Shown in pieces: positions 34,389 to 43,560 of a stretch of 60,905 nucleotides of DNA. This DNA is from JBGSWL01 sp041752455 (GTDB lineage: Bacteria > Pseudomonadota > Alphaproteobacteria > Rhizobiales > Rhizobiaceae), in NCBI GenBank assembly GCA_041752455.1, contig JBGSWL010000172.1, forward strand, positions 1 to 60,905, read 5' to 3'. The notes under the pieces were generated by a model. That model was not told where the DNA came from. It ran no database searches and was given only the letters and a program-made list of their open reading frames with translations. Position numbers and translations under genes: made by a program. Position 1 is the stretch's first letter. Each line of letters opens with the position of its first letter.

Positions 34389-35204
34389 ATGACAGGCAAT
34401 CCGAAGCCCCACGGGCACGACGACCCGCTGGACCCGTCGGCACAACCGTCGCCGAGGACCGATGTCGATGCCGAATTCCGGGGGCCGATCTCCAAGCCGC
34501 TCTACCAGCAGGTTAAAGAGCATCTGATCCGCCGGGTGCTGCAGGGCGAATGGAAGCCCGGCGAATGCCTGCCGAGCGAGATGAAGCTGGCCGAAGCCTA
34601 CGGGCTGAGCCAGGGAACGGTGCGAAAGGCGATCGAAGAACTCGCGCAGGACGGGTTGGTCAGTCGTCATGCGGGACGCGGCACCTTTGTCACCTCGCAC
34701 AAGGGCGACTACCGGCCGTTCCGCTTTCACCGCTTCCAGTCGGAAATGGGCAAGCAACTGACCGAAAACCGGCTGGACTACATCAGTGTTTCCGCCGGAC
34801 GAGCCTCGACCCGGGCGTCCAAGGCCCTGCAGATTTCGGTCAATGCAGAAGTCACAGAACTGGTGCGCCTGCGAAACCTCGATGGCCAGCCGGCCCTGCT
34901 TGAGCGCATCGTGATTGGCACGGAGCTTTGCCCCGGCTTTGAAAGCATTGCGATCGCGGAGAAGCCGAACTCCATCTATCTGGCGCTCGAGCAACACTAC
35001 AACCTGCTGATCGTGCGTGTCGATGAACGGGTCAGGGCCCGTCCGGCAGGCGCGGACGAGCAGCGGTATCTGAACATCCAGCTTGGCGCGCCGATCCTGG
35101 AAGTGGAGCGTGTTGCCTACAGTCTGGGTGACGAGCCGGTCGAATGGCGGATCTCCACCTGCGAGACGGGCCAGATCCACTACTGGAACAGAACCACCGG
35201 CTGA
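34389..35204 (+). CDS. GntR family regulator, HutC subfamily (UTRA domain)
   Basis: 271 residues from the ATG at 34389, which has GAGGAG seven bases upstream; an earlier ATG at 34320 overlaps the previous stop by four bases. After a variable 30-residue lead, residues 35-105 hold the winged helix (KPLYQQVKEHLIRRVLQGEWKPGECLPSEMKLAEAYGLSQGTVRKAIEEL). The rest is the UTRA ligand-sensing domain with VTELVRLRNLDGQPALLERIVIG and GAPILEVERVAY. Being embedded in the operon, it probably is the operon's own ligand-responsive repressor. Confidence 0.9.
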   Translation: MTGNPKPHGHDDPLDPSAQPSPRTDVDAEFRGPISKPLYQQVKEHLIRRVLQGEWKPGECLPSEMKLAEAYGLSQGTVRKAIEELAQDGLVSRHAGRGTFVTSHKGDYRPFRFHRFQSEMGKQLTENRLDYISVSAGRASTRASKALQISVNAEVTELVRLRNLDGQPALLERIVIGTELCPGFESIAIAEKPNSIYLALEQHYNLLIVRVDERVRARPAGADEQRYLNIQLGAPILEVERVAYSLGDEPVEWRISTCETGQIHYWNRTTG

Positions 35205-35302
35205 TCCCTGCCTGCACGACCCTTTCCCCCGGCGCCCGGTCCGGCGCCGAACATGTCTGTATTGCCCGATACCTACCTACCTGCCTGAGAGAGGGCGCGA
35301 CC

Positions 35303-36703
35303 ATGACGACCACCGAACACCCGATCGCCAGCACCCATTCCGTGTCGGACCGCTTGTCCACCTGGATTGCCGGATTGGCCCCAGGCGACATTCCCCAGTC
35401 CGTGCGCCGTGCGGTGGCCGATACCGTCCTCGACACGGTCGGCCTGTCGATTGCCGCGGTCGGCACCGATTACGGGATCGCCGTGCGCAAGGCGGCCCTC
35501 GGCCCCGGCGTCTGTACTGTCTTCGGGTCGGAAACGCCGCAGGATTCGTTTTCCGCAGCGCTGGTCAACGGCACCACGGGACATGGCGAGGATTATGACA
35601 ACACCTATGAAGGCTGCCCCGTCCACAGCGGTGTGGTCATGGTCCCTGCCCTCACGGCAGCAGGCGAAGCATGGGGGCTTTCTTCCGACCGTGTGGCGCT
35701 CGGCATGGCTGTCGGGATCGAAGTGATGTGCCGCCTCGGCGCGATTGCCGACAAGGCAGTCCACAAGGCCGGGTTCCATCCAACCTCGGTGCTCGGTGCG
35801 GTTTCCGCAGCGGCCGGCGTATCGGCAGCGCTCGGGCACTCTGCCCGCCAGACACGCGATGCTATGGGCGTTGCGGCCAGCATGTCGTCGGGCATCATCG
35901 AATATCTTGCCGATGGATCCTGGACCAAGCGGATGCATCCCGGCTGGGCGGCACAATCGGGTTTGCGGGCGGCGGCCATGGGTGGCGCCGGGTTTCGCGG
36001 ACCGGTCACGATGTTCGAAGGCACGCACGGCCTGTTCAAGGCGTTTGCGCCCAGTATCGAGCCCGACTTCGAAGAATTCCTGTCCGATCTCGGGGACCGC
36101 TGGGAGGCCGCACGCCTTGCGTTCAAGCCCTATGCCTGCGGAACGATGACCCAGCCCTACATCGATTGCGCCGTGCGCCTCGCCGAACAGGGCATTCAGG
36201 CCGACGATATCGAGGAGATCACCTGCCGCGTCGGCGAAGGTACCGTCCACCGTCTGTGGGAGCCGCTCGCGCTGAAACAGTCGCCACCGACGGCTTACGC
36301 CGCAAAGTTCAGCGGGCCTTACTGTGTCGCTGCGGGCTTCCTTTATCGCGATGCAGGCCTTGCGCAGTTTACCGAAGCAACCGTCCGCGATCCGGCGCTT
36401 CTGGCGCTGGCCGCGAAAGTCGGTTTCGTTGTCGACCCGGCCAACGAATATCCGGCGAACTATACGGGCCATGTCGCTGTTCGGCTGAAGAGCGGGCAGG
36501 TGATCGAAGAAAACCAGTTGCAGATGCGCGGCGGGGCGCGCCAACCGCTGACCCGTGACGACCTGATGCGCAAATGCGCGGCCAATCTGGTGTTTGGCGG
36601 CTGGTCTGCGGCGGCAGCCGAACCTTTGGCGCGTTTTGCCGATGACATGATCGACAGCCGCGAGCCGTTTTCGGCCGCTGCCTTCGGCGCGCGTCGGCAC
36701 TAG
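35303..36703 (+). CDS. MmgE/PrpD family protein, paralogue 2
   Basis: 466 residues from the ATG at 35303 (GAGAGGG upstream). Motifs parallel paralogue 1: GHGEDYDNTYEGCPVHSGVVMVPAL, HKAGFHPTSVLGAVSAAAGV, GSWTKRMHPGWAAQSGL, FKPYACGTMTQPYID. The last motif has Gln where paralogue 1 has His. The gene follows the GntR gene by about 98 bases and precedes the TauE/SafE gene by 10. A heteromeric or sequential role with paralogue 1 is possible but unproven. Confidence 0.92.
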   Translation: MTTTEHPIASTHSVSDRLSTWIAGLAPGDIPQSVRRAVADTVLDTVGLSIAAVGTDYGIAVRKAALGPGVCTVFGSETPQDSFSAALVNGTTGHGEDYDNTYEGCPVHSGVVMVPALTAAGEAWGLSSDRVALGMAVGIEVMCRLGAIADKAVHKAGFHPTSVLGAVSAAAGVSAALGHSARQTRDAMGVAASMSSGIIEYLADGSWTKRMHPGWAAQSGLRAAAMGGAGFRGPVTMFEGTHGLFKAFAPSIEPDFEEFLSDLGDRWEAARLAFKPYACGTMTQPYIDCAVRLAEQGIQADDIEEITCRVGEGTVHRLWEPLALKQSPPTAYAAKFSGPYCVAAGFLYRDAGLAQFTEATVRDPALLALAAKVGFVVDPANEYPANYTGHVAVRLKSGQVIEENQLQMRGGARQPLTRDDLMRKCAANLVFGGWSAAAAEPLARFADDMIDSREPFSAAAFGARRH

Positions 36704-36713
36704 GCAGCATCCA

Positions 36714-37478
36714 ATGCTTGCGCAGGTGTCGCCCCTCCTCGGTTCGCTCGACATTGTGACCGTCCTGACGGTGGTCGCCATCTGCATCGGTGCGGCTGCC
36801 GTCAGCGGCATGAGCGGATTTGGTGCGGGGCTGATCATCACCCTGTTCATTACCCCGATCATCGGGGTTCGGGCGGTGGTGCCGGCCATGTCGGTCGTGA
36901 TGCTGATCAACAACCTCAGCCGTGTGTGGTTTTTCCGGTCGGGCCTGAACTGGCGCATCGTGCGGCTGGTCGCCATTCCGGGCGTCATCACCTCGGTGTT
37001 CGGGTCGATGCTCTATGTGCGGATGGAGTCCGACCTCATCCAGACCATCCTCGGCTCGTTCCTGATCGCCTCCATTCCGCTGCGCCGTTGGCTCAATGCG
37101 CGCCAGTGGAGGCCCAACGACCTGACACTGGTTGCGACCGGTGGCGCCTTCGGCTTTCTCGGCAGCCTGATGGTCGGGGCCGGTGTCTTGATCGTACCCC
37201 TGCTCTTGGGCGCCGGACTTGCCGGATCCGCCCTGCTTGCAACCGATGCCGCCATCGCGGTCGCCGTCAACGTCGTGAAGATCGTGATGTTCGGGCAGTT
37301 GGATGTCCTGAATACGGAGTTGTTCGTGCTCTCCGTCCTGATGGGGCTTTGCACGATCCCGGGCACATGGATCGCCGCGCTGATCGTCAACCGCACCTCC
37401 TTGCGAATTCACACGGCTCTGGTCGAGGCGCTTCTGGTTTTTGGTGGCGCCCTCATGCTGATCGACGCATGGCGATGA
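36714..37478 (+). CDS. TauE/SafE family sulfite/anion exporter
   Basis: 254 residues with seven to eight hydrophobic helices. The repeated SGMSGFGAGLIITLFITPIIGVRAVVPAMSVVMLINN and FGFLGSLMVGAGVLIVPLLLGAGLAGSALLATDA halves are the internal duplication of the DUF81/TauE family. Members export sulfite or sulfoacetate in sulfonate degraders. The gene lies between two MmgE/PrpD genes. With the YeiH-type protein at 26008-27030 it forms a pair of candidate sulfur-anion exporters flanking the ComA-like gene. Confidence 0.88.
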   Translation: MLAQVSPLLGSLDIVTVLTVVAICIGAAAVSGMSGFGAGLIITLFITPIIGVRAVVPAMSVVMLINNLSRVWFFRSGLNWRIVRLVAIPGVITSVFGSMLYVRMESDLIQTILGSFLIASIPLRRWLNARQWRPNDLTLVATGGAFGFLGSLMVGAGVLIVPLLLGAGLAGSALLATDAAIAVAVNVVKIVMFGQLDVLNTELFVLSVLMGLCTIPGTWIAALIVNRTSLRIHTALVEALLVFGGALMLIDAWR

Positions 37479-37599
37479 CCATGGACTGCAATTTCCTTGC
37501 AACAGGCAACCACATGTTCCGGCCGCTGACAACGGTCTCACCCCATCACCAACACACCAGCGCAGGCCGAAGCGGCAGCGCACCCAAAAGGAGAAAACC

Positions 37600-38979
37600 A
37601 TGAGCGTACATCACGCCACAGCCCCAGGAACCCCGGACGTTACCCGCCAACTGGCCGAATGGGTCGTTGCCCTGCAAGGGTCGGACATTCCGGCGGATGT
37701 GCGGGGCGAAGGATTGCGCACCTTCGTCAACTGGGTCGGCTGTGCCGTCGGTGGCGCCCGCCACGAAACGGTGGATGCCGCATTGCGGGCCGTTTCACCT
37801 TTTTCCGGACCACGGACCTCGACAGTTCTGGGCCGGCCGGAGCGGCTGGATGCGTTGAAGGCAGCGCTGGTGAACGGCATCACGTCGCATGTACTCGACT
37901 ATGACGATACCCATCTCAAGACCATCATCCATCCGGCCGGTCCCGTCGCCTCGGCCCTGCTCGCGCTGGCTGAAACGCGACCGATGAGCGGCGAGGATTT
38001 TCTGACCGCGCTGATCGTCGGGGTGGAAGTCGAATGCCGGATCGGCAACGCCGTCTATCCGCACCACTATGACCGGGGATGGCATATCACCGGTACTGCA
38101 GGCGTGTTCGGAGCGGCCGCCGCCGCGGGCAAGGCCATCGGATTGAACCGCCAGCAAATGCAGTGGGCGTTCGGCCTTGCCGCCACGCAATCTGCCGGTT
38201 TGCGCGAAATGTTCGGCACGATGACCAAGAGCTTTCACCCGGGCAAGTCGGCGGAAAACGGCCTGCTTGCCGCCTTGCTGGCCGAGGCCGGTTTCGACAG
38301 TTCCGAACGCGCTCTGGAGGCGCCGCGCGGATTTGCCTGCGTGATGTCGGACAAGCAGGACTGGAACGAGATCCTTGGTGACCTCGGCGTGCGCTGGGAA
38401 GCGGCGCTGAACAGCTACAAGCCGTTTGCCTGCGGCATCGTCATCCATCCGTCCATCGACGGATGCCAGCAGATCAAGGCCGAAATCGGCGACCGTGTGA
38501 ACGACATCGCGAGCGTGCATCTGCGCACGCATCCGCTCGTGCTGGAATTGACCGGCAAGCGGACGCCGAAAACCGGTCTCGAAGGCAAGTTCAGCGTGTT
38601 TCACGCGGCTGCGACCGCCCTTCTTCGGGGCGACGGTGCGCCGACCGCATTCACCGATGAAGTGGTCAATCTTCCCGAGATCATCGCCCTGCGCGACCGG
38701 ATCGATGCGACAGTCGACCCGGACTGCCATGAGGCGTCGGTGACGATCGACGTGACCTTCAACGACGGTTCGACGCTGCAAAAGCATGTTCATCGCACCA
38801 TCGGCAGCCATGACGTGCCGCTCAGCGACGCACAGGTCGATGCCAAGTTTCGAGTGCAATCCGGGCTGGTGATCGGCGATGCGGCCACCGAGGCGCTGTT
38901 GAAGATGGCATGGGCGACACCCGGCCTTGCCGATGTTGCAGAAGTCGCACGGGTGTCCGTGATGAAGCAGCAGGACTGA
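37600..38979 (+). CDS. MmgE/PrpD family protein, paralogue 3
   Basis: 459 residues. This copy has the more canonical PrpD motif SHVLDYDDTHLKTIIHPAGPVASALLAL, then HYDRGWHITGTAGVFGAAAAAGKAIGL, TKSFHPGKSAENGLLAALLA and YKPFACGIVIHPSIDGC. It is clearly distinct from paralogues 1 and 2. It is preceded by AAAGGAG at good distance. The 121-base gap before it could contain an internal promoter. Probably acts on a related dicarboxylate or tricarboxylate substrate. Confidence 0.92.
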   Translation: MSVHHATAPGTPDVTRQLAEWVVALQGSDIPADVRGEGLRTFVNWVGCAVGGARHETVDAALRAVSPFSGPRTSTVLGRPERLDALKAALVNGITSHVLDYDDTHLKTIIHPAGPVASALLALAETRPMSGEDFLTALIVGVEVECRIGNAVYPHHYDRGWHITGTAGVFGAAAAAGKAIGLNRQQMQWAFGLAATQSAGLREMFGTMTKSFHPGKSAENGLLAALLAEAGFDSSERALEAPRGFACVMSDKQDWNEILGDLGVRWEAALNSYKPFACGIVIHPSIDGCQQIKAEIGDRVNDIASVHLRTHPLVLELTGKRTPKTGLEGKFSVFHAAATALLRGDGAPTAFTDEVVNLPEIIALRDRIDATVDPDCHEASVTIDVTFNDGSTLQKHVHRTIGSHDVPLSDAQVDAKFRVQSGLVIGDAATEALLKMAWATPGLADVAEVARVSVMKQQD

Positions 38980-39087
38980 CATGACCATGCCGGCCCGCGC
39001 AATCGGGGTTGCAAGGGCGGCTGATGTGAGGATGAGACTGCGTTTGCGTCATCCTGCCTGAAACCCGCGTTGGGGAGCCTGTTCTGC

Positions 39088-40134
39088 ATGCCCGATCTTG
39101 TCTTGCTGTCGCGCATCGCGCTTGCCTTGCTGATCGGCCTTGCGGGAGGCGCCCTCGCCTTCTGGTTGACATTGCCTTTGCCATGGATGCTCGGCGCGCT
39201 GACGGCGACCCTGATTGCCGCCGTCGCCAAGGCCCCGATCCTTGCGCCGGAGCGGCTTCGAAACCCGGTGGTCGTGATCATCGGGGTGTTGCTGGGTTCG
39301 GGCTTCAGTCCGGATATCCTGGGAAAGCTTGCGGCGTGGGGTTGGTCCCTGGCCGCAATGGCGGCCTATCTGGTGTTGGCGGCGGCTTTGGTGGTGCCGT
39401 ACTACCGGCGTCTCGGCGGATTTGATCCAGTCACCGCCTATTTTGCCGGGATGCCCGGCGGGCTCGCCGAAATGGTGACGCTCGGCCGGGCAGCCGGCGG
39501 CGATGAGCGGAAGATCGTGCTGGCCCATGCTTCCCGCATCGTCGTCGTCGTGGCCTTGATCGCCTTCTGGTTCCGGGTGATCGAAGGTCATGCGGTTGGC
39601 TCCAGCACGAGCAACCCGATGCTGGTCGATCTGGAACGTGCCGACATGCTGATCCTTCTGGCAAGCGGATTGGCTGGCGCCTTGCTCGGTCGTCTCTTGC
39701 GCCTGCCAGCGCCCATGTTGCTGGGGCCGATGCTTGTCTCGGGGGCAGCGCATCTCGCCGGACTGACGGCGAGCGCTCCGCCTGCCGGACTTGTGATGGC
39801 GGCCCAGGTGATGCTCGGCACCATCCTTGGCTGCCGGTTTCTCGGAACGCCGGCAAAGGAGGTCGGTTCGGCGCTGGTGATTGCCGGAGGCGCGACGCTG
39901 ATCACCTTTGCCCTTGCGGTCGGTTTTGCCGTCATTCTGGCGCGGTTTGCCGGCCTGCCCGTCGATCAGCTGGTTCTGGCCTATGCGCCGGGAGGGCTGA
40001 CCGAAATGTCGCTGGTGGCGCTCGCCATCGAGGCGGAAGTCGCCTTTGTGGCGCTGCATCACGTCGCGCGGATCGTGATGATCATCGCGGCCGCATCGCT
40101 GCTTGCGCGATGGTTTCCAAGGGTGCTGAAGTAG
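39088..40134 (+). CDS. AbrB family membrane protein (COG3180)
   Basis: 348 residues, about ten helices in two repeats. Family pattern: LPLPWMLGALTATLIAAV, GFDPVTAYFAGMPGGLAEMVTLG, and the second-repeat equivalent RFAGLPVDQLVLAYAPGGLTEMSLVAL. Members were once called putative ammonia monooxygenases but have no such activity; they are probable transporters and often sit next to TTT transporter genes. ATG at 39088 is preferred to a TTG at 39070. It is the last gene of the operon, about 213 bases from the convergent gene. Confidence 0.85.
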   Translation: MPDLVLLSRIALALLIGLAGGALAFWLTLPLPWMLGALTATLIAAVAKAPILAPERLRNPVVVIIGVLLGSGFSPDILGKLAAWGWSLAAMAAYLVLAAALVVPYYRRLGGFDPVTAYFAGMPGGLAEMVTLGRAAGGDERKIVLAHASRIVVVVALIAFWFRVIEGHAVGSSTSNPMLVDLERADMLILLASGLAGALLGRLLRLPAPMLLGPMLVSGAAHLAGLTASAPPAGLVMAAQVMLGTILGCRFLGTPAKEVGSALVIAGGATLITFALAVGFAVILARFAGLPVDQLVLAYAPGGLTEMSLVALAIEAEVAFVALHHVARIVMIIAAASLLARWFPRVLK

Positions 40135-40347
40135 TGCAAGTGGCGCCGTCGGGCGACTGCGAACCGGTCTCTTGTTGCCGGATGCAGGGCGGTTCCGGAC
40201 GGTAACATCTGATGCCAACTGGCAAGAGCGCCGGTTCGGCTCCAAAAGCGACTGCGGAGACCGGACATACCTCATTACCGAAAGGCGGATGAGCTCGGGC
40301 GACGTCGTGAAACAGCAAAACGGACCAATCGTGCACGTGCCCGAACG
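40135..40347. other. Intergenic region between convergent genes
   Basis: 213 bases between the AbrB gene and the convergent glycosyltransferase. I see no clear terminator; the pair GAACCG (around 40156) and CGGTTC (around 40190) could form a weak stem. No gene is visible. Confidence 0.35.
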
Positions 40348-41532
40348 CTATGAGCCCGAACCGGTCCGCCAATGCCCGGTTTCTTTTGTCAGCGTCGCCA
40401 GCCATTTTTCGGCATCGCCTAAAGCGTCGTTCCAGCCCGAATGATTTCTCCGCGAAAGCCGGGTCTTCTTGTACCAGGGAGCATCCGGCCCGAAACCCGG
40501 CCAACTGCGCTTGAACTGGCCATCCAGAAGAACGAACGTCGGCACACCCAACGCGCCGGCAACATGCGCCACCGTGTTGCTGACGGTCACAACGCCGTCA
40601 AGGCTGGCGACCTGGGATGCAAACCGATCCATGTCGATCAATTGATCGACGGACCGATCGTGAACAATGCTCACGGAAGACCCCCGGCGAAATCCCAGAA
40701 GCGTGGTGTCGACATCGCCATATTGGAGACTGACAAAGCCCGCGGATGTTCGAGCGAAGAATTGCCGCCAGTCGTCAATTCCCGGCGTATCCTTGTAGAT
40801 GTTCAAACTTCCCCAGGCGATCCCGATCAATGGGCTCGGACCGGTCGCGTAGGTCTGGCGTAACGCCGAGGTTTCTTCGGCATCGGGAACCAGTGTCCGG
40901 CGCTGGGTCCCGTCCCATCGCAAAAACCGTGCGATGGCTTCGAACGATGTCACCAAGTCCGCTTCGTGCAGCGCGAGATCACGCTCCGAGGTCTCCGAAC
41001 GGATGTCCGCTTGCGGAAAGGTTCGCCTGAAGGTGGGGATCAGGCGATCTTCGACCAGCACGATGCATCGGGCGCCGCAGGCTAAACCGAGTTCGATTGT
41101 CGACAGGAATATGAAAAAGCTCGCAAGATCGCCGTCCCGGCGTTCGATCACCAGGCACTTGCCATTCGGATCAGTGCCGTCCCACTCTTTGGGACTGTCG
41201 CGATGCTTGCTCTGTGAGAGGAGCACGAAGCTTTGCTCGAACTGCCGAAGCCTGCGCAAATCGTTGCCTGCCCGCTCCAGCAACGCCCGATCACGCGAGC
41301 GCTCGGCTTTGTCTGCCCAACGCAATGTCGTTGACAATGCCGTTTCCCATTCTCCGGCTTCGGCCAGAGGCGTTACCTCGCGGGACAGGCTGTCGGCGTC
41401 ACTGCTGGCAAATCCGGCTTTCGTTCGCGACCGCGCTGTCCGCAGCAACCGGCGAACCATTTTGATGCCGGACTGCCAGCGAACAAACGCTTGGGCGTAT
41501 GCACCAAGAACTTCATGCCAATATCGGATCAC
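40348..41532 (-). CDS. Glycosyltransferase family 9-like protein with N-terminal helical repeats
   Basis: 394 residues. The N-terminal third is helical and TPR-like (PLAEAGEWETALSTTLRWADKAERSRDRALLERAG). The rest is a GT-B type fold with LVSIQYGDVD-like strand (FVSLQYGDVD), and a C-terminal HDRSVDQLIDMDRFASQVASLDGVVTVSNTVAHVAGALGVPTFVLL, the ADP-heptose-type donor site. Such proteins occur in flagellar or surface glycosylation loci and as LPS glycosyltransferases. It is divergent from the GT at 41664. The donor is unknown. Confidence 0.75.
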   Translation of the reverse strand: MIRYWHEVLGAYAQAFVRWQSGIKMVRRLLRTARSRTKAGFASSDADSLSREVTPLAEAGEWETALSTTLRWADKAERSRDRALLERAGNDLRRLRQFEQSFVLLSQSKHRDSPKEWDGTDPNGKCLVIERRDGDLASFFIFLSTIELGLACGARCIVLVEDRLIPTFRRTFPQADIRSETSERDLALHEADLVTSFEAIARFLRWDGTQRRTLVPDAEETSALRQTYATGPSPLIGIAWGSLNIYKDTPGIDDWRQFFARTSAGFVSLQYGDVDTTLLGFRRGSSVSIVHDRSVDQLIDMDRFASQVASLDGVVTVSNTVAHVAGALGVPTFVLLDGQFKRSWPGFGPDAPWYKKTRLSRRNHSGWNDALGDAEKWLATLTKETGHWRTGSGS

Positions 41533-41663
41533 GTCCCAAATCCGCTAACTGCTTCAGTTTCCGGCTTGTGCTGGTCTCTGTCGACAGGCGAGGAAGACTT
41601 CATTACGTGATCACTAACAAGCATGCAGCCGCCGGTCCATCAACCGGGATGTTGGAGCCACCC

Positions 41664-42368
41664 ATGACAGAGCTTCGGGTTTTCATCGGCTGGGACAGCA
41701 GAGAGGATGTCGCCTATCAGGTCGCCCGGCATTCGCTGCTGCGTCATGCCTCGATCCCGCTCTCGATCACACCGATAAAGATCGACGAATTGAGAGCCCG
41801 CGGCCTGTTCTGGAGAGATCAGGATCCGCTTGCCTCAACGGAATTCACCTATTCGCGGTTCCTCACGCCTCACCTTTCGGACTACCGCGGTTGGAGCTTG
41901 TTTTGCGATTGCGACTTCCTGTTCCTGGCCGACATTGCCGAGCTCATCTCGCACTGCGACCAGACCAAGGCGGTTGCGTGCGTCAAACACGACTATCAAC
42001 CGAAAGAGACCACAAAAATGGACGGACAGATCCAGACTGTCTATCCGCGCAAGAACTGGTCATCCTTCATGCTCTTCAATTGCGACCATCCCTCCACACG
42101 TTTGCTGACGCCCGAGGCCGTGAACACGGAGAGCGGAGCTTATTTGCATCGCTTTCAATGGGCGAACGACGACGACATCGGTTCGTTGCCTGAGATGTGG
42201 AACTGGCTTGAAGGGTGGAACGAGAAGCCCGGCAGCGGAACGCCAAAGGCCGTTCACTACACGTTGGGAGGCCCTTGGTTCGCCAACAAGCAGGACGTCG
42301 ACTATGGCGATCTCTGGATCGCGGAACGCGATGCCGTCCTCAAGGAAGCGACGACCTCCGACCTATAG
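41664..42368 (+). CDS. Glycosyltransferase (GT-A, family 8-like)
   Basis: 234 residues. The metal-binding motif is FCDCDFLFLADI (DCD at about 82-84), with an N-terminal IGWDSREDVAYQVARHSLLRHAS and a C-terminal AVHYTLGGPWFANK, which is the HxxGxxKPW-like donor-binding end of family 8. ATG at 41664 has GGAG nine bases upstream. It is convergent with the 2OG oxygenase gene, only 8 bases away. Surface glycan synthesis is the likely role. Confidence 0.8.
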   Translation: MTELRVFIGWDSREDVAYQVARHSLLRHASIPLSITPIKIDELRARGLFWRDQDPLASTEFTYSRFLTPHLSDYRGWSLFCDCDFLFLADIAELISHCDQTKAVACVKHDYQPKETTKMDGQIQTVYPRKNWSSFMLFNCDHPSTRLLTPEAVNTESGAYLHRFQWANDDDIGSLPEMWNWLEGWNEKPGSGTPKAVHYTLGGPWFANKQDVDYGDLWIAERDAVLKEATTSDL

Positions 42369-42376
42369 TTGCAGCG

Positions 42377-43270
42377 TCAGTTTCGGACCAGGTTGCGCAG
42401 GAACTTTCCGAGAAAATTGCCTCCGCTGCGCCTGTCGTCTGCACCGGCGTAGTGGGCGCCATCGCTGCCGGTGTGATACAGCGGGCTCCTGACCACACCG
42501 ACCAGATTGACAAACAACCGCGTCTTGTCCGTCGGTTGCCGGACCGTGACGCCGTGAAGAGAGTCCAGGGTGTTGAGGAAAAGAACCAACGTGTTTCGCT
42601 CGTAGGCAACCACCTTCAAATGCTCCACATCCGTTTCGTCGACATAGGCGTTGCGAATACGGGTGTAACGGTCAGGACTGCCTGCCAGGTCCTTGGCAAA
42701 TCGACTTATCGTCAGATCGCCACCCGTGACATGGTAGTCATCGGGCTTCATGTAGAACAAGCCGGAGAAGAGCTTGTTGCCCTGATCAAGGTGGGTGGTC
42801 CTGACTGAACTTGCGCTGGCCACCGCAGTGTTGCCGGAAATCTGGGCATCCAAGTGCACATCCGTGACGCGGGATTTCGACAGGTTCCGGACACCTGCAC
42901 GAAGCGATCTCAGCCGCTCACGCGAAGGGTAATGGCGATGATATATTCGCAATATGTCGTCTTCAAATATGTTCAGAACGTCTTCCAAAAAAGCTTGTGA
43001 CGCGTGATATTGGATGAATTTTTTCCAAACAGCCGGAATGGATTCATTCGAGATGACTTGGTGAGCTGAATAGTCCCACCGCACATTGCTGCCGGACGCT
43101 TCGACTCCGAGTTGCTTTGCAGACGGGAATGTAGAGGCAAGCTTGTCATACAAGCCCGCAGGCAGGGCATCGTGGATGACAATGTGCGGGAATGGATCAC
43201 GCTGGACATCCGACCGGTTTGCTTTTTGCAGTACCGAGTATTCCTGCATCTCGATCGAATTGGCGCGCAT
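42377..43270 (-). CDS. 2-oxoglutarate/Fe(II)-dependent oxygenase
   Basis: 297 residues. The iron-binding HxD is THLDQ at 160-162 and the distal His is in DSLHGV at 239, followed by RQPTDKTRLF supplying the 2-oxoglutarate-binding Arg. GLFYMKPDDYHVTGGDL is the strand after the HxD motif, as in prolyl-hydroxylase-type (P4Hc) enzymes found in glycan clusters. It would hydroxylate a small molecule, peptide or sugar. The start ATG at 43270 has no strong ribosome site; ATG at residue 8 is possible. Confidence 0.85.
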   Translation of the reverse strand: MRANSIEMQEYSVLQKANRSDVQRDPFPHIVIHDALPAGLYDKLASTFPSAKQLGVEASGSNVRWDYSAHQVISNESIPAVWKKFIQYHASQAFLEDVLNIFEDDILRIYHRHYPSRERLRSLRAGVRNLSKSRVTDVHLDAQISGNTAVASASSVRTTHLDQGNKLFSGLFYMKPDDYHVTGGDLTISRFAKDLAGSPDRYTRIRNAYVDETDVEHLKVVAYERNTLVLFLNTLDSLHGVTVRQPTDKTRLFVNLVGVVRSPLYHTGSDGAHYAGADDRRSGGNFLGKFLRNLVRN

Positions 43271-43560
43271 GCGTGTCTTGTCTCTGCCACATCACGCCAT
43301 CACGCTATGACGCATGTCCAACCCTTGCAAGACTTGGCAAGTTTGCCTTGGAAAACAAGACGAATTTCCACGCCTCTCGTCGGGTTGCCCTTTCGGCATT
43401 CTTCCGGCATGTCTTCCGTGATCAAACAAAGATGCGCCAGTTCTGAAAATCTCACCTGTGTCCAAGGCTAGAGGCGGCAGAAACAACTGCGGTCGACAGG
43501 TGTTGCTGGATCCGGGCTGCGGGATTGCTCGCATACGGGCTGCTGTCGGGGGATGAGGCA
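43271..43560. promoter_or_regulatory. Divergent intergenic region, 290 bases
   Basis: It lies between the divergent starts of the 2OG-oxygenase gene and the family 8 glycosyltransferase gene and should hold both promoters. I see no conserved RNA gene or perfect repeat. Small frames inside it have no signature. Confidence 0.4.

Noticed and set aside
35273..36991. Minus-strand frame of 572 codons
   Set aside because: Antisense to MmgE/PrpD paralogue 2 and the TauE/SafE gene, with no domain.
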